A stretch of DNA of 64,000 nt from Spirochaetaceae bacterium (GCA_017622135.1 JAGARR010000004.1:26769-90768); one strand, 5' to 3'; shown: positions 25,552 to 35,017, counted from the first letter of the stretch. The notes: generated from the letters alone by a model not told the origin. Made by a program: numbers and translations.

Positions 25552-26772
25552 TCAGCCTCTGGGGCGACCCGACGAGGCACCGCCAAAGTTGTACTGCCAG
25601 TACAAGCCCATCCTATACCCAGTAAAAGTTTCTGTATTCTTGCAGACAATCTCTATGACAGGATCCAGGCAGAAGGTGCCGATTTTTCCCCCGTTGTATG
25701 AAATGCGGGGATTGATGCTCACCTTCGATTCCCGTGCCGCATCCTTGCTTGCCAGATTGTCTCCATATTTTACCTGAATGCGGGCATGGACGGGAGGAAT
25801 GATTGTCCAGCGGATGATGCCACCCACCAGCAGCGGCATGGCAGTGGCATTGTGACGTGCATACTGGCCGGTGAGCTTCTGGCTTCCTGCAAGGATTCCC
25901 ATATCGGCTCCTACGGTCATCCGCAGCGGAGCGACGGTATACTGCAGCCCGGCATTTATCACCGCTGTGAAGGCCTTGCCGTACGTCGCCATGGCATCGG
26001 CGGAGCCCAGTACTGTGGCGGTGCTGCCGGTATACATGGTTGCCCCAGCGTTCACCTTCAGGCCCCTCACTGCCAGCAGCTCCCCGTAGACACCCACCAC
26101 CTGGCCTGCATCCTCGGCAGTGTCAAAGCGACCTGCCACACCGATGTTGGCGACTCCCCCCAGCAGGTAGTTGGCCGCCAGCGTCGTCTCCCAAGCGCCC
26201 TTCCCCTCCGCCATCAGGCTTCCCAGCGGCAGCGCGTTCCAGCCGACAGTCAGCCCCTCCACCCCCGCCCCATCTCCACGGAACAGGACGGAAAGCCCGT
26301 TGCCGCCCGCCCACTTCCGCAGTCCGTAGCTGGCCTCCGTGGCATAGCCGTAGCCACCGGGCAGCTGGTAGCCCTCCCAAGGAAGCTCCATGCGGTCGTT
26401 GGTTCCGTAGCCGTTGCCAAGTGCCAGCTCTAGGAAGGGCAAGGGACGAAAGGCACCGCTGAACTCCATGAATTTCGTGCCGGCCTGGGCATTGTTCGTT
26501 CCCACTCCGAACACGACGCCGTCAGCCCATCCCTCCGCGCCGCCCTCCAGCACCAGCTGGAGCCGTCCGTAGAATGAAAATTTCTCATCCTCATAGCCGC
26601 CAACAACCCAGTTATACAGGTTCCCGAAATCGGGGGAGGCATCCTTTTCAGCCTTCTGACTAAGGAAGGTGCTTCCAAACCTATTGAAGAGACTAACCTC
26701 TTGGGCTACAGCCGACGCTGCCATAAGGCAAGCCAGAACCAGAGCCAGCCACCTCTTCCACACGATATACAT
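25552..26772 (-). CDS. Outer-membrane beta-barrel protein
   Basis: A 406-residue exported protein. Signal peptide residues 1-24 (ending ASAVAQ), then long runs of alternating beta strands: FSFYGRLQLVLEGG, FLELALGNGYGTND, MRMGLYWQYNFGG. It resembles treponemal barrel proteins of unknown function. The last residues (GGASSGRPRG) follow an aromatic barrel end, so the chain extends beyond the usual terminal Phe or Trp by about ten residues. AAAGGAGG lies 6 nt before the ATG. Convergent with the RNase gene. Confidence 0.7.
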   Translation of the reverse strand: MYIVWKRWLALVLACLMAASAVAQEVSLFNRFGSTFLSQKAEKDASPDFGNLYNWVVGGYEDEKFSFYGRLQLVLEGGAEGWADGVVFGVGTNNAQAGTKFMEFSGAFRPLPFLELALGNGYGTNDRMELPWEGYQLPGGYGYATEASYGLRKWAGGNGLSVLFRGDGAGVEGLTVGWNALPLGSLMAEGKGAWETTLAANYLLGGVANIGVAGRFDTAEDAGQVVGVYGELLAVRGLKVNAGATMYTGSTATVLGSADAMATYGKAFTAVINAGLQYTVAPLRMTVGADMGILAGSQKLTGQYARHNATAMPLLVGGIIRWTIIPPVHARIQVKYGDNLASKDAARESKVSINPRISYNGGKIGTFCLDPVIEIVCKNTETFTGYRMGLYWQYNFGGASSGRPRG

Positions 26773-26936
26773 ACATTTCCTCCTTTATGTTAGACCTTAC
26801 TTTAAATAATTTTTTGTTATACTGTCAACCAGCAGTGGTATATGCGAACGACGACAGTGCGCACTCTCGACAAAATGATTCTCCGACAGAAAAAGCAATT
26901 AAACACGTTTTCCAAGGAAAAACTCATGAATCGAGG

Positions 26937-26981
26937 TTTTCACTTGCCTTGAATTATGATAAAATTGTACTGATTACAATT
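26937..26981 (+). promoter_or_regulatory. Promoter and dyad operator of the radical SAM-ABC operon
   Basis: TTTTCA (26937-26942), 17 bp, TAAAAT (26960-26965). A perfect inverted repeat AATTGTA-CTGAT-TACAATT (26963-26981) overlaps the -10 and the expected start. A repressor bound there would block the operon. A metal- or heme-responsive regulator is a reasonable inference from the genes served, no more. Confidence 0.55.
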
Positions 26982-27052
26982 CTGGAGGTTGGAAGTGCAC
27001 GTCTGGCTTCAGACAAAATATATCGAGAGTTTTTTTGTAAAAGGGGTATGAA

Positions 27053-28060
27053 ATGATAGTTTCCTGGATGACCACCAACAAGTGCAACCTGAAGTGCAGC
27101 CATTGCTATCAAGATGCTGGTGCGGCAAAGGAGCAGGAGCTCACCACGGAGGAGGGAAAGCGGCTCATAGACGGAATCGTGCGTGCGGGCTTCAAGGTGA
27201 TGATTTTCAGCGGTGGGGAGCCCTTGCTCCGTCCCGACATCTACGAGCTGGTGGCCTATGCGTCCTCCAAGGGCTTGCGGCCGGTGTTCGGAACAAACGG
27301 CATGTTGATTACCAAGGAGGTGGCCCAAAAGCTGAAGGACAGCGGTGCCCAGGCCATGGGTATCAGCCTTGACAGCCTGGACGAGGCCAAGCACAACAAG
27401 TTCCGAGGTCTTCCCGACGCCTATGCGAAAACAATCCAGGGAATGAAAAACTGCCGGGAGGTGGGCCTTCCCTTCCAGATTCACACCACCGTCATGGACT
27501 GGAACAAGCACGAGGTCTGCGACGTCATCGACTTTGCCGTGGAGATGGGGGCCATCGCCTCCTACCTATTCTTCCTGATTCCAGTGGGACGGGGTGTCTT
27601 CATTGAGCAGAATGCAGTGGAGGTGCAGGAATACGAGGAGCTTTTGCGGACTATCATGACAAAGCAAAAGGAGGTCCCCATTTCCATCAAGCCCACCTGT
27701 GCCCCACAATTTACCCGGGTGGCAGTGGAGCTGGAGGTGGAGCTGAACGACCGTTTCACCAGAGGCTGCCTTGCTGGCCTCACCTACTGCATCATCAGTC
27801 CCACCGGCGTTGTCCGTCCCTGTGCTTACATGGTGGAGGAGGCAGGCAACGTCCACGACACAGCCTTCGATGAGATTTGGAAGGAAAGCCAGGTGTTCAA
27901 GACCCTGCGGACCAAGCACTACGAGGGCACCTGCGGTACCTGCGACTACAACAACATCTGTGGTGGCTGCCGCGCCCGCTCCGCCTACTATCATGACGGG
28001 AACATCCTTGCAGAAGACACCTATTGTGCCTATGGCCTTGCCAGACGGCAGGAAGCCTGA
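27053..28060 (+). CDS. Radical SAM/SPASM enzyme, NirJ2/AhbD-like
   Basis: A 335-residue radical SAM enzyme. The catalytic 4Fe-4S cysteines are C11, C15 and C18 in NKCNLKCSHCYQ; the SAM-binding GGEP is at FSGGEPLLRPDI. A C-terminal SPASM-type domain has CLAGLTYCIISPTG, VRPCAY and CGTCDYNNICGGCRARS for extra clusters. The start IVSWMTTNKCNL and the tail strongly recall NirJ2 and AhbD, which act on siroheme-derived side chains in heme d1 or alternative heme pathways. Location at the head of an iron/tetrapyrrole ABC operon suggests modification of an imported tetrapyrrole. Substrate is inferred; a peptide-modifying role cannot be excluded. Confidence 0.75.
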   Translation: MIVSWMTTNKCNLKCSHCYQDAGAAKEQELTTEEGKRLIDGIVRAGFKVMIFSGGEPLLRPDIYELVAYASSKGLRPVFGTNGMLITKEVAQKLKDSGAQAMGISLDSLDEAKHNKFRGLPDAYAKTIQGMKNCREVGLPFQIHTTVMDWNKHEVCDVIDFAVEMGAIASYLFFLIPVGRGVFIEQNAVEVQEYEELLRTIMTKQKEVPISIKPTCAPQFTRVAVELEVELNDRFTRGCLAGLTYCIISPTGVVRPCAYMVEEAGNVHDTAFDEIWKESQVFKTLRTKHYEGTCGTCDYNNICGGCRARSAYYHDGNILAEDTYCAYGLARRQEA

Positions 28061-28135
28061 CCAGATCAGTCTGCATGTCCATTGCGGTCCATCACCCGGA
28101 ATGGACATGCCCCAAAATAAGGAGGAACATATATT

Positions 28136-29167
28136 ATGGAAAGAAAAAGAAAGGGCAAGTGCCCCCTCTCACCCCAAGCTCGGATACTGTTCGTTTGCCT
28201 GTGCATCTGCGCCGTGGTGGCAGCAATCTGGTTTGTTATGGAAGGAAGGCGTGACGAAGCCAGTGCAGTTGCTCCAGCCTCGTCCTCACCAGCGCAGGAT
28301 GATGCCATCGTCACCTTTACCGATGCCCTGGGTCAGGAGCTGAGCATCCCTCAGCCAAAGCGGGTGGTGTCCCTCATGGGCAGCTTTACCGAAATCTGGC
28401 TGCTGGCTGGTGGCCGGGACACTTTGGTGGGAACGGCAGTGGACGCCCAGGACAAGCGTGACCTGGGACTGCCGGAGTCCGTGGTGAACGTGGGAACCTA
28501 CCAGTCCCCCAACCTGGAAGCAATCCTGGCCCAGTCCCCTGACTTGGTGCTGCTTTCCTCCGAGACGGTCCGCACCGACAACCACGTTGCCTTCAAGAAC
28601 AGCCTGGCAGCCGCCGGCATTCCCGCCGCCTACTTCAGCGTCACCCACTTTGACGACTACCTGAAGATGCTGGACATCTGTTGCCAGCTGACGGGAAAAC
28701 CGCAGGCATACGCTGCAAACGGTGTGGAGGTATCCACAGAAATCCAGCAGATTCTGGAGGAGTACAAGCTGGATAACAACCCCACTGCCCTGCTGATGGT
28801 CACCTTCTCCGGCGGAATCCGACCCCAGGCCTCCACCACCATGACTGGCGGCATGCTGGCCCAGCTGGGCTGCAAGAACATCATCGACGACTACCCCAGC
28901 CTGCTGAAAGACTTCAGCATGGAGTCAGTGATGGAGCTTGATCCCGACTACATCTTCGTCATTCCCATGGGCTACAGCGACGAGGATGCCCTGCGGGCCC
29001 TCACCACCAGCGTGGAGGAAAATCCTGCCTGGAACAGCCTCAGCGCCGTGAAGAACAAGCGCTACCATCCCCTGCCACCAGAAAAATTCATGTTCAAGCC
29101 CAACAACCGCTGGGCCGACAGCTATCGCTATCTGGGAGAATTCTTTCGGAACAATCCTGCAGAATAG
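28136..29167 (+). CDS. Membrane-anchored substrate-binding protein (FepB/BtuF family)
   Basis: A 343-residue periplasmic binding protein. N-terminal hydrophobic anchor at about residues 17-37 (ILFVCLCICAVVAAIWFVM); it might be a lipoprotein cleaved at Cys25, but the signal is not classic. The binding lobes show VTFTDALGQELSIPQPKRVVSLMGSFTEIW, PDLVLLSSETV, and LDPDYIFVIPMG. RBS AAGGAGG precedes the ATG. It delivers an iron chelate, heme or cobamide to the downstream permease; the NirJ2-like gene upstream favours a tetrapyrrole or iron. Confidence 0.88.
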   Translation: MERKRKGKCPLSPQARILFVCLCICAVVAAIWFVMEGRRDEASAVAPASSSPAQDDAIVTFTDALGQELSIPQPKRVVSLMGSFTEIWLLAGGRDTLVGTAVDAQDKRDLGLPESVVNVGTYQSPNLEAILAQSPDLVLLSSETVRTDNHVAFKNSLAAAGIPAAYFSVTHFDDYLKMLDICCQLTGKPQAYAANGVEVSTEIQQILEEYKLDNNPTALLMVTFSGGIRPQASTTMTGGMLAQLGCKNIIDDYPSLLKDFSMESVMELDPDYIFVIPMGYSDEDALRALTTSVEENPAWNSLSAVKNKRYHPLPPEKFMFKPNNRWADSYRYLGEFFRNNPAE

Positions 29168-29174
29168 GTACGCA

Positions 29175-30209
29175 ATGAGCTACGGACAAGAGTTGAAAGC
29201 CAAGCTGGGACAGGCAAACTTCATCAAGGGGTGGGTTGTCCTGCTGGCAGCAATAGTGTGTACCATCTACATCGCACTTCTGGCCCTCTCCTTCGGTTCC
29301 TCCGAGGTGTCGCTCCTTGATTTTTTCAAAGCGCTGGTGGAGGGGGATACCAACAATCCCGCCTATAGAATCATCTATTTCAGCCGTCTGCCCCGAGTGC
29401 TGGGGGCTCTACTGGCGGGAAGTGCCCTGGCAGTGGCGGGAACCATCATGCAGGCGGTGCTGCAGAATCCTCTGGCCAGTCCCAACATCATCGGAATAAA
29501 CAATGGAGCAGGCTTCTTTGTGCTGGCCACCTCCGTGCTGCTGCCTGGACGCCCAGCCATGCTTCCCCTGTCCGCCTTTCTCGGTGCGCTGCTGACAGCC
29601 CTGGTGATATTCGCCCTGGCCATGGGACGTGGCTCCACCAAGCTTTCCCTGGTGCTTACCGGCATCGCAATGAGCAGCATCCTGGGGGCCGGCATGAACG
29701 TCATCATGCTGCTGTTTCCTGATGCCTACATTGGAGCCAGCACCTTCCTGGTAGGCGGCCTTAGTTCTGTCACTATGGACAGCCTGCAGTTTGCTATACT
29801 ATACATCGTCTGTGGCCTGGCCATGGCCTTGCTACTCCGCCGTGAGATGAACATCATCGCACTGGGCTCCAATGCTGCAAAAGCCCTGGGTATGGCTGTG
29901 ACCACCACCCGCTTCCTGCTGATTGCAACGGCGGCAGTGCTGACGGGAGCGGCAGTCAGTTTTGCAGGACTCATTGGCTTTGTGGGACTCATCGTTCCCC
30001 ACGCACTGCGGTTCCTCATTGGCAGCGACCACCGTGTGCTGATTCCCGCCAGCATCTTTGCAGGAGCCGGCTTCGTCACCTTCTGCGACTTCATCTCCCG
30101 CATTGTATTTTCTCCCTACGAGGTGGCAGTGGGAATCCTGCTGTCACTTTCTGGCGGCCCATTCTTCATCTATCTGGTCATCAGAAGCAGGAGGACCCAC
30201 AATGATTGA
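29175..30209 (+). CDS. FecCD/BtuC-family ABC permease
   Basis: A 344-residue inner-membrane permease with about ten hydrophobic helices. FecCD hallmarks: YFSRLPRVLGALLAGSALAVAGTIMQAVLQNPLASPNIIGINNGA (residues about 58-100) and the coupling helix FAGLIGFVGLIVPHALRFLIGSDHR. A single permease gene, so it works as a homodimer, unlike the two-permease system at 7820. It overlaps the ATPase gene by 8 nt. Confidence 0.93.
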   Translation: MSYGQELKAKLGQANFIKGWVVLLAAIVCTIYIALLALSFGSSEVSLLDFFKALVEGDTNNPAYRIIYFSRLPRVLGALLAGSALAVAGTIMQAVLQNPLASPNIIGINNGAGFFVLATSVLLPGRPAMLPLSAFLGALLTALVIFALAMGRGSTKLSLVLTGIAMSSILGAGMNVIMLLFPDAYIGASTFLVGGLSSVTMDSLQFAILYIVCGLAMALLLRREMNIIALGSNAAKALGMAVTTTRFLLIATAAVLTGAAVSFAGLIGFVGLIVPHALRFLIGSDHRVLIPASIFAGAGFVTFCDFISRIVFSPYEVAVGILLSLSGGPFFIYLVIRSRRTHND

Positions 30210-30972
30210 GTTACAGCAGGTCTCCTTCGCCTACCCTTCCCGACACCAGCTCTTCCATGATTTCAGCCTCACCTTTCCAGAAGGAAAAATCACCACCATC
30301 CTAGGCTCCAACGGCAGCGGGAAGAGTACCCTCCTCAAGCTTGCTGCCCGCCTCCTGACTCCCCAGCAGGGACAGGTGCTGCTGGACAAGCGGGACCTCC
30401 ATTCCATGCGGCCAAAGGAGGTGGCAAAACGCATCTCCCTGTTGCACCAGAACAACTTTCCACCAGAAATCACCGTGGAGACGCTGGTGTCCTACGGCCG
30501 CTATCCCTACCAGAAGTGCGGGCAGCATCTGACAGAGCGGGATCTGGCAGCAGTGGAAAATGCCCTTGCCCAGGTGCAGCTGCAGGAGTTGCGGAACAGT
30601 CTCCTCACCAGATTGTCCGGCGGGCAGCGGCAGCGGGCCTTCATCGCCATGGCCCTCGCCCAGGACACGGACATTGTCTTTCTGGACGAGCCCACCACCT
30701 ACCTTGACATAAACATCAAGCTGGAGCTGATGAACCTGGTTGAATTCCTCAACGAGCAGGGCAAGACCATCATCATGGTGCTCCACGACCTGAACCTCGC
30801 CCTGGAGCATTCCCACCACATCGTCCTGCTTGAGCACGGCAAGCTCTATGCGGAGGGCACACCGCAGCAGGTCATTGAGACGGGAATGCTGGACAAGGTG
30901 TTCAACATCAAAACCCACGTGTTCCATGAGGAGGGAAAGACCTTCCACCACTTTACCCGCCAGCAATCATAG
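30202..30972 (+). CDS. ABC transporter ATP-binding protein (FecE/FepC type)
   Basis: A 256-residue ATPase: Walker A GSNGSGKS at residues 34-41, signature LSGGQRQR, Walker B DIVFLDEPTTYLD, and the switch histidine in VLHDLNLALEHS. The start at 30202 lies within the permease end (translational coupling); an upstream in-frame extension covers permease sequence and is not used. Last gene of the radical SAM-ABC operon. Confidence 0.93.
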   Translation: MIELQQVSFAYPSRHQLFHDFSLTFPEGKITTILGSNGSGKSTLLKLAARLLTPQQGQVLLDKRDLHSMRPKEVAKRISLLHQNNFPPEITVETLVSYGRYPYQKCGQHLTERDLAAVENALAQVQLQELRNSLLTRLSGGQRQRAFIAMALAQDTDIVFLDEPTTYLDINIKLELMNLVEFLNEQGKTIIMVLHDLNLALEHSHHIVLLEHGKLYAEGTPQQVIETGMLDKVFNIKTHVFHEEGKTFHHFTRQQS

Positions 30973-31013
30973 CACAATCACTGGAACAAAAAATAATTCG
31001 TAATCACCAATGC

Positions 31014-31052
31014 ATCAACTGACGAGCTGATTTGCTCCAGCCCGTCAGTTGG
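31014..31052 (-). terminator. Stem-loop at the end of the hexokinase gene
   Basis: CAACTGACG...CGTCAGTTG forms a strong stem that overlaps the hexokinase stop codon. The T-run on the minus strand (ATTATTTTTTG) lies about 25 nt further on, so it is an atypical terminator. Confidence 0.4.
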
Positions 31053-32379
31053 ACAGGGCACCGATGGCCGTACCGAAGGTGATGTCGTTGTCCATGGCCG
31101 CGATGTCAAAGTACAGGTGGCGCTGCTCCGACAGGTACTTGTCCAGGTAGCTGTGGATGCGGGAGCGCAGGTTGTGGGTCTTGAAGAAGGTGGTTCCGTT
31201 GCACAGGACGCAGACGGGCCTGGTGGGGCTGGTTCCCTGGCCGCTCTTGATGACACAGGAGGCAATGACGGCGGCAGTGAGTCGGGCGGACCGCTCGATC
31301 ATGGTGTCCAGAATCAGGTACATGGTGTCGTAGTCGTCCTGGGTTCCGGGGGCCACCACCTCCCCCAGCACCGTGTCGTGGCGGTAGGGACCGTAGAGGA
31401 ACTGGTCCACATCGTAGAGGTCCGCCTTGGGCAGGGCCGCAAGATGGGAGGCTACATGCTCGGAGAACAGACCCTCCATGGCGGCAGACTTGAGGGCGAA
31501 GGTGGAAAGGGGCCCCAGGTAGGCACCGGAGCACATCTTCTCCATGACGTAGCGGTTCGGGGTGTTGGTGCTGGAGTCAAAGGCGATGTCAAAGGAGGAG
31601 CGGGGCAGCTTGTCGAACATGCCGGACTCGCAGACCACAATCTGGGCTGGCGGTGGATTGTCCACCTGTCCGTCAATCTTCATAATCTTCTTGTACTCGA
31701 TGTAGGCGGCGTTCATGCCGGTTCCCAGAATCAGCCCCACGTAGGAGCTGTACTTCATGCCGGGAACATTGCGGGAGGCTCCTGCCAGCAGGGCGGCAGT
31801 GGTGTCATTCATAAGAACAATTCTCTCTGGTCTCTCCCAGCCCCTCTTCACCAAGGCATCGGAAAGGCAGGCACCTACCTTGGAGCCGATGACCTCCTTG
31901 GCGTTGATCTCCTTGGAGAAGGACAAGACTTCTCCGTCACCATCAGGAAGGATTTTCATGGCGTAGGAAAAGCAGAAGCCGATTCTCTTGCCTTTGTTTT
32001 TCAAATGGTCAAGATTAGCAGCAATTTGGTCAAAAAACTCCTCCTTCGACAGCTCCCTCTCAATTCCAGGCATGGAGCACTTCTCTAGGTCAGAGATGGA
32101 GGGCCGTCCGTCCTTGTCGAAGGTCACCAGGCAGGAGCGGAAGTTCGTCCCGCCGGCATCGATGACGATGACGCTGGTGTTCCGGGGTGTCTTTTCCGGG
32201 GGCATCCCCCAGGTGGGAATCATGGGCTGGCGGGCGTCCATGGGGCCGTCGCCACTTCCCACATCAAGGCCCTGCTGCATGTCGTACAAGAGACCGGCAA
32301 TGACGGAATTTATGTCGGGCCCACCGATGGGAAAGCCGTTGCGTCCCAAAAAGGCGGAAACATTCTGAAAAACACTCAT
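31045..32379 (-). CDS. Hexokinase (eukaryote-type family)
   Basis: A 444-residue hexokinase of the large, eukaryote-like family, which phosphorylates glucose and related hexoses with ATP. Phosphate-1 loop VIVIDAGGTNFRSCLVTF near residues 70-87, the sugar-binding FCFSYAMKILPDGDGEVLSFSKE and LMNDTTAALLAG, then GLILGTGMNAAYIE and a C-terminal VCVLCNGTTFFKT adenosine loop. Treponemes encode this type whereas most bacteria use ROK or glucokinase types, making it a useful marker of origin. GGGAGG precedes the ATG. Confidence 0.92.
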   Translation of the reverse strand: MSVFQNVSAFLGRNGFPIGGPDINSVIAGLLYDMQQGLDVGSGDGPMDARQPMIPTWGMPPEKTPRNTSVIVIDAGGTNFRSCLVTFDKDGRPSISDLEKCSMPGIERELSKEEFFDQIAANLDHLKNKGKRIGFCFSYAMKILPDGDGEVLSFSKEINAKEVIGSKVGACLSDALVKRGWERPERIVLMNDTTAALLAGASRNVPGMKYSSYVGLILGTGMNAAYIEYKKIMKIDGQVDNPPPAQIVVCESGMFDKLPRSSFDIAFDSSTNTPNRYVMEKMCSGAYLGPLSTFALKSAAMEGLFSEHVASHLAALPKADLYDVDQFLYGPYRHDTVLGEVVAPGTQDDYDTMYLILDTMIERSARLTAAVIASCVIKSGQGTSPTRPVCVLCNGTTFFKTHNLRSRIHSYLDKYLSEQRHLYFDIAAMDNDITFGTAIGALSN

Positions 32380-32458
32380 AAAAAACCTCCCGATTGGCAG
32401 GACTCGGCAGCATCGTGCCCACCTGCTTTCCTTCTAGTATACAACATGAAACCTGCCC

Positions 32459-32487
32459 TTGCAACAGAAAAGTATTTTCCATAAAAT
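32459..32487 (+). promoter_or_regulatory. Promoter of the pcrA-like helicase gene (leaderless type)
   Basis: TTGCAA (32459-32464), 17 bp, TAAAAT (32482-32487), then 7 nt to the ATG at 32495. Confidence 0.65.
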
Positions 32488-32494
32488 CGTTGTC

Positions 32495-34618
32495 ATGCTG
32501 GAAAGACTACGACAGGAATTAAATCAGAAACAGTTCGAGGCGGTCACCACCACCGAGGGGCCGCTGCTCATCATCGCAGGGGCGGGAAGCGGCAAGACCA
32601 GGGTCATCACCTACCGCATCGCCCATATGCTGGACAAGGGCATCCCCCAGAGCCAGATCCTTGCCCTCACCTTCACCAACAAGGCGGCCAAGGAGATGGA
32701 GGAGCGGGTGAAGGAGAAGACGGGAAGGAAGCTCCAGAACCTCACCGTGTCCACCTTCCACGCCTTTGGGGTGAAGGTCCTGCGGCAGGACATAGAAAGG
32801 CTGGGATGGCGGAGCAATTTCTCCATCTACGACGAGACCGACAGAAACCAGCTCATCAAGGAGACAGGACGGGAGCTGGGCTTTACCACCGATGCTCTGG
32901 ACGTGTACGCCGTGGGCAATCTTTTTTCCAATATAAAGACAGGAAGATGGACCTGGGACGACCCAAATCCAAAGATGAGGGGCAACAGCCAGTACCAGCA
33001 GCTGTACCAGGAGTACCAGCGGGGACTGCAGCTGTACAATGCCGTGGACTTTGACGACCTGATCACCCTGCCAATCCGCCTGTTCCGGGAGCATCCCGAC
33101 GTGCTGGAGCAGTACCGCAGCCGCTACAAGTACATCATGGTGGACGAATTCCAGGACACCTCCATCCAGCAGTACCAGATGATGCACCTGCTGGCGGACA
33201 GGAACGTGGCGGTGGTGGGCGATGACGACCAGTCCATCTATTCCTGGCGGGGAGCCAACTACGAGAACATCCGCATGTTCGAGCGGGACTTTCCCGACGT
33301 GCGGGAAATCCGGCTGGAGCAGAACTATCGCTCCACGGAAACGATTCTGGCCGCCGCCAACGGGGTCATCTCCCACAACACAAACAGAAAGGACAAGGCC
33401 CTGTGGTCTGGAAATGGCTCCGGCCGCCCCATCGAAATCTTCCTGCCGGAGAACGAGGCGGCGGAGGCGGACTTCATCGCGGAGGCCATCCAGGGGATCT
33501 GCATGTCGGAGCGGCGCAGCTACGACGACTTCGGGGTGCTGATGCGGGCCAACACCCAGAGCCGCGCCATCGAGGAGGCCTTCCTTGCGGCCAACATCCC
33601 CTACACCATCAGCGGCGGCTCCAGCTTTTTCCAGCGCAAGGAGATAAAGGATGTCATCAGCTACCTGCGAGTCTGCGCCAACCACGACGACGACATCAAC
33701 CTGCTGCGCATCCTGAACACCCCCCGCCGTGGCATCGGGCGGAAGACACTGGAGACCCTGAACCAGCTGGCAAGGGAGCACAGCTGCTCCCTGTGGCAGG
33801 CCATCCAGAAGACCTTGCAGCTGGAGGGCATCCACAGCCAAGCCGATGCCCACCACGAGCTCCAGCCAGCTGGCTCCAACGACTTCCAGCTGCTGGACGA
33901 CGGCGGCATGGCGGAGGAGCACTCTGGTCTGGGCATAGCCCGCAGCACCCTGGTGGAGCTGGCTTCCTTTGTGGAGCTGATTTCCCGCTGGCGGGGAACC
34001 CTCCTTTCCGGCCATGGCCTTGCCAAGAAGGTGCGGGACATGGTGCAGGAAATCAACTACTGGGACTACCTCATCAGCGAGTACCAGAAGAACGAGAAGG
34101 CCGCCCGGTTCAAGTTCCTGAACATCGAAAGCCTGCTGCAGTCGCTGGAAAGCTGGGAGAACGGGGAGGCGGCCAATGGTGGCGACGCCAGCCTGTTCAG
34201 CTACCTGAACCGCATCACCCTCCTTTCACGGGACGACATGGAGGACGACACCCTGAAGGGCAAGGTGAACCTGATGACCATCCACGCCTCCAAGGGCCTG
34301 GAGTTTCCTGTGGTGTTCATTGCGGGAGCCGAGGACGGCATCATTCCCCACGCACGCAGCATAGAAGAAAGCGAGGAGAACATCGAGGAGGAGCGGCGGC
34401 TCTTCTACGTGGCCATCACCCGTGCCCAGCACAAGCTCTATATCTCCGCCTGCCGCCGCCGCAAGAAGATGCAGTCAGTGGTGGAAGCGGAGCCATCACG
34501 GTTCTTGGACGAGATTCCCGCCGAGCTGGTGGAATACCACGAGCCAGCCGCTGCTGTGGACACGGAGACCGCCCTCAGCATGATGGCGGCTATGAAGTCC
34601 ATGTTCCAGAGGAAGTGA
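32495..34618 (+). CDS. pcrA: UvrD/PcrA/Rep-type DNA helicase
   Basis: A 707-residue SF1A 3'-5' helicase used in repair and replication-fork clearance. Motifs in order: Q motif LNQKQFEAV, Walker A IIAGAGSGKT (residues about 27-36), Ia LTFTNKAAKEM, II VDEFQDTS, III VVGDDDQSIYSWRGA, IV LEQNYRST, V MTIHASKGLEFPVVF, VI EERRLFYVAITRAQ. The C-terminal Tudor-like extension of PcrA is missing or very short, so Rep-like is equally possible. The ATG at 32495 is set by the promoter; codons upstream lie within it. Confidence 0.92.
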   Translation: MLERLRQELNQKQFEAVTTTEGPLLIIAGAGSGKTRVITYRIAHMLDKGIPQSQILALTFTNKAAKEMEERVKEKTGRKLQNLTVSTFHAFGVKVLRQDIERLGWRSNFSIYDETDRNQLIKETGRELGFTTDALDVYAVGNLFSNIKTGRWTWDDPNPKMRGNSQYQQLYQEYQRGLQLYNAVDFDDLITLPIRLFREHPDVLEQYRSRYKYIMVDEFQDTSIQQYQMMHLLADRNVAVVGDDDQSIYSWRGANYENIRMFERDFPDVREIRLEQNYRSTETILAAANGVISHNTNRKDKALWSGNGSGRPIEIFLPENEAAEADFIAEAIQGICMSERRSYDDFGVLMRANTQSRAIEEAFLAANIPYTISGGSSFFQRKEIKDVISYLRVCANHDDDINLLRILNTPRRGIGRKTLETLNQLAREHSCSLWQAIQKTLQLEGIHSQADAHHELQPAGSNDFQLLDDGGMAEEHSGLGIARSTLVELASFVELISRWRGTLLSGHGLAKKVRDMVQEINYWDYLISEYQKNEKAARFKFLNIESLLQSLESWENGEAANGGDASLFSYLNRITLLSRDDMEDDTLKGKVNLMTIHASKGLEFPVVFIAGAEDGIIPHARSIEESEENIEEERRLFYVAITRAQHKLYISACRRRKKMQSVVEAEPSRFLDEIPAELVEYHEPAAAVDTETALSMMAAMKSMFQRK

Positions 34619-34741
34619 GGGGGGATCGCCCCTCCCCGCAACCAATTATTTTCCAAAAAAACACAACCTTTTCCCGAAAAAGTGCATATTTTCGCCTGAT
34701 TCATACAATAATATATATATACGACACATATGGAGGTTATA

Positions 34742-35017
34742 GTGCTGACAACAAGCAAACGGAAAGAACGACGCTTAGACATAACCTTGGCCATGCGGAT
34801 GGTGGATGCTCGCCATGGAACCTGCCAGAAGGCCAGCTACAATGACTTCATCATTGGACTGCAACAGGGTCAGGAGGAGGGCTTTGCCCTAGGTGCCTAC
34901 CAAAAGGCCCTGGAAACAACCAGGGCACTGCTGATTCTAGGACTCTCCCCAGAGCAGATCCAGTTTTGTACCAGTCTGCCCATGGAGACCATCCAAACAA
35001 TGGCTCAGGAAGTCTAG
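34742..35017 (+). CDS. Orphan C-terminal-tail protein of Rpn/PD-(D/E)XK transposase-like family
   Basis: A 91-residue protein. The stretch GLQQGQEEGFALGAYQKALETTRALLILGLSPEQIQFCTSL matches the repetitive tail found at the end of Rpn-family recombination-promoting nucleases (EEGxxxGxY...ETAxxLxxxGLSxEQI). The PD-(D/E)XK catalytic part is absent. A GGAGG sits 5 nt before the GTG at 34742, so it looks translated on its own; an ATG at 34730 lies in the ribosome-binding site. Remnant or a stand-alone tail protein; see the similar ORF at 55034. Confidence 0.6.
   Translation: MLTTSKRKERRLDITLAMRMVDARHGTCQKASYNDFIIGLQQGQEEGFALGAYQKALETTRALLILGLSPEQIQFCTSLPMETIQTMAQEV

Noticed and set aside
32519..34015. 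498-aa leftward ORF opposite the helicase gene
   Set aside because: No domains or RBS, composition typical of an antisense shadow in GC-rich DNA; the helicase motifs on the plus strand are complete.
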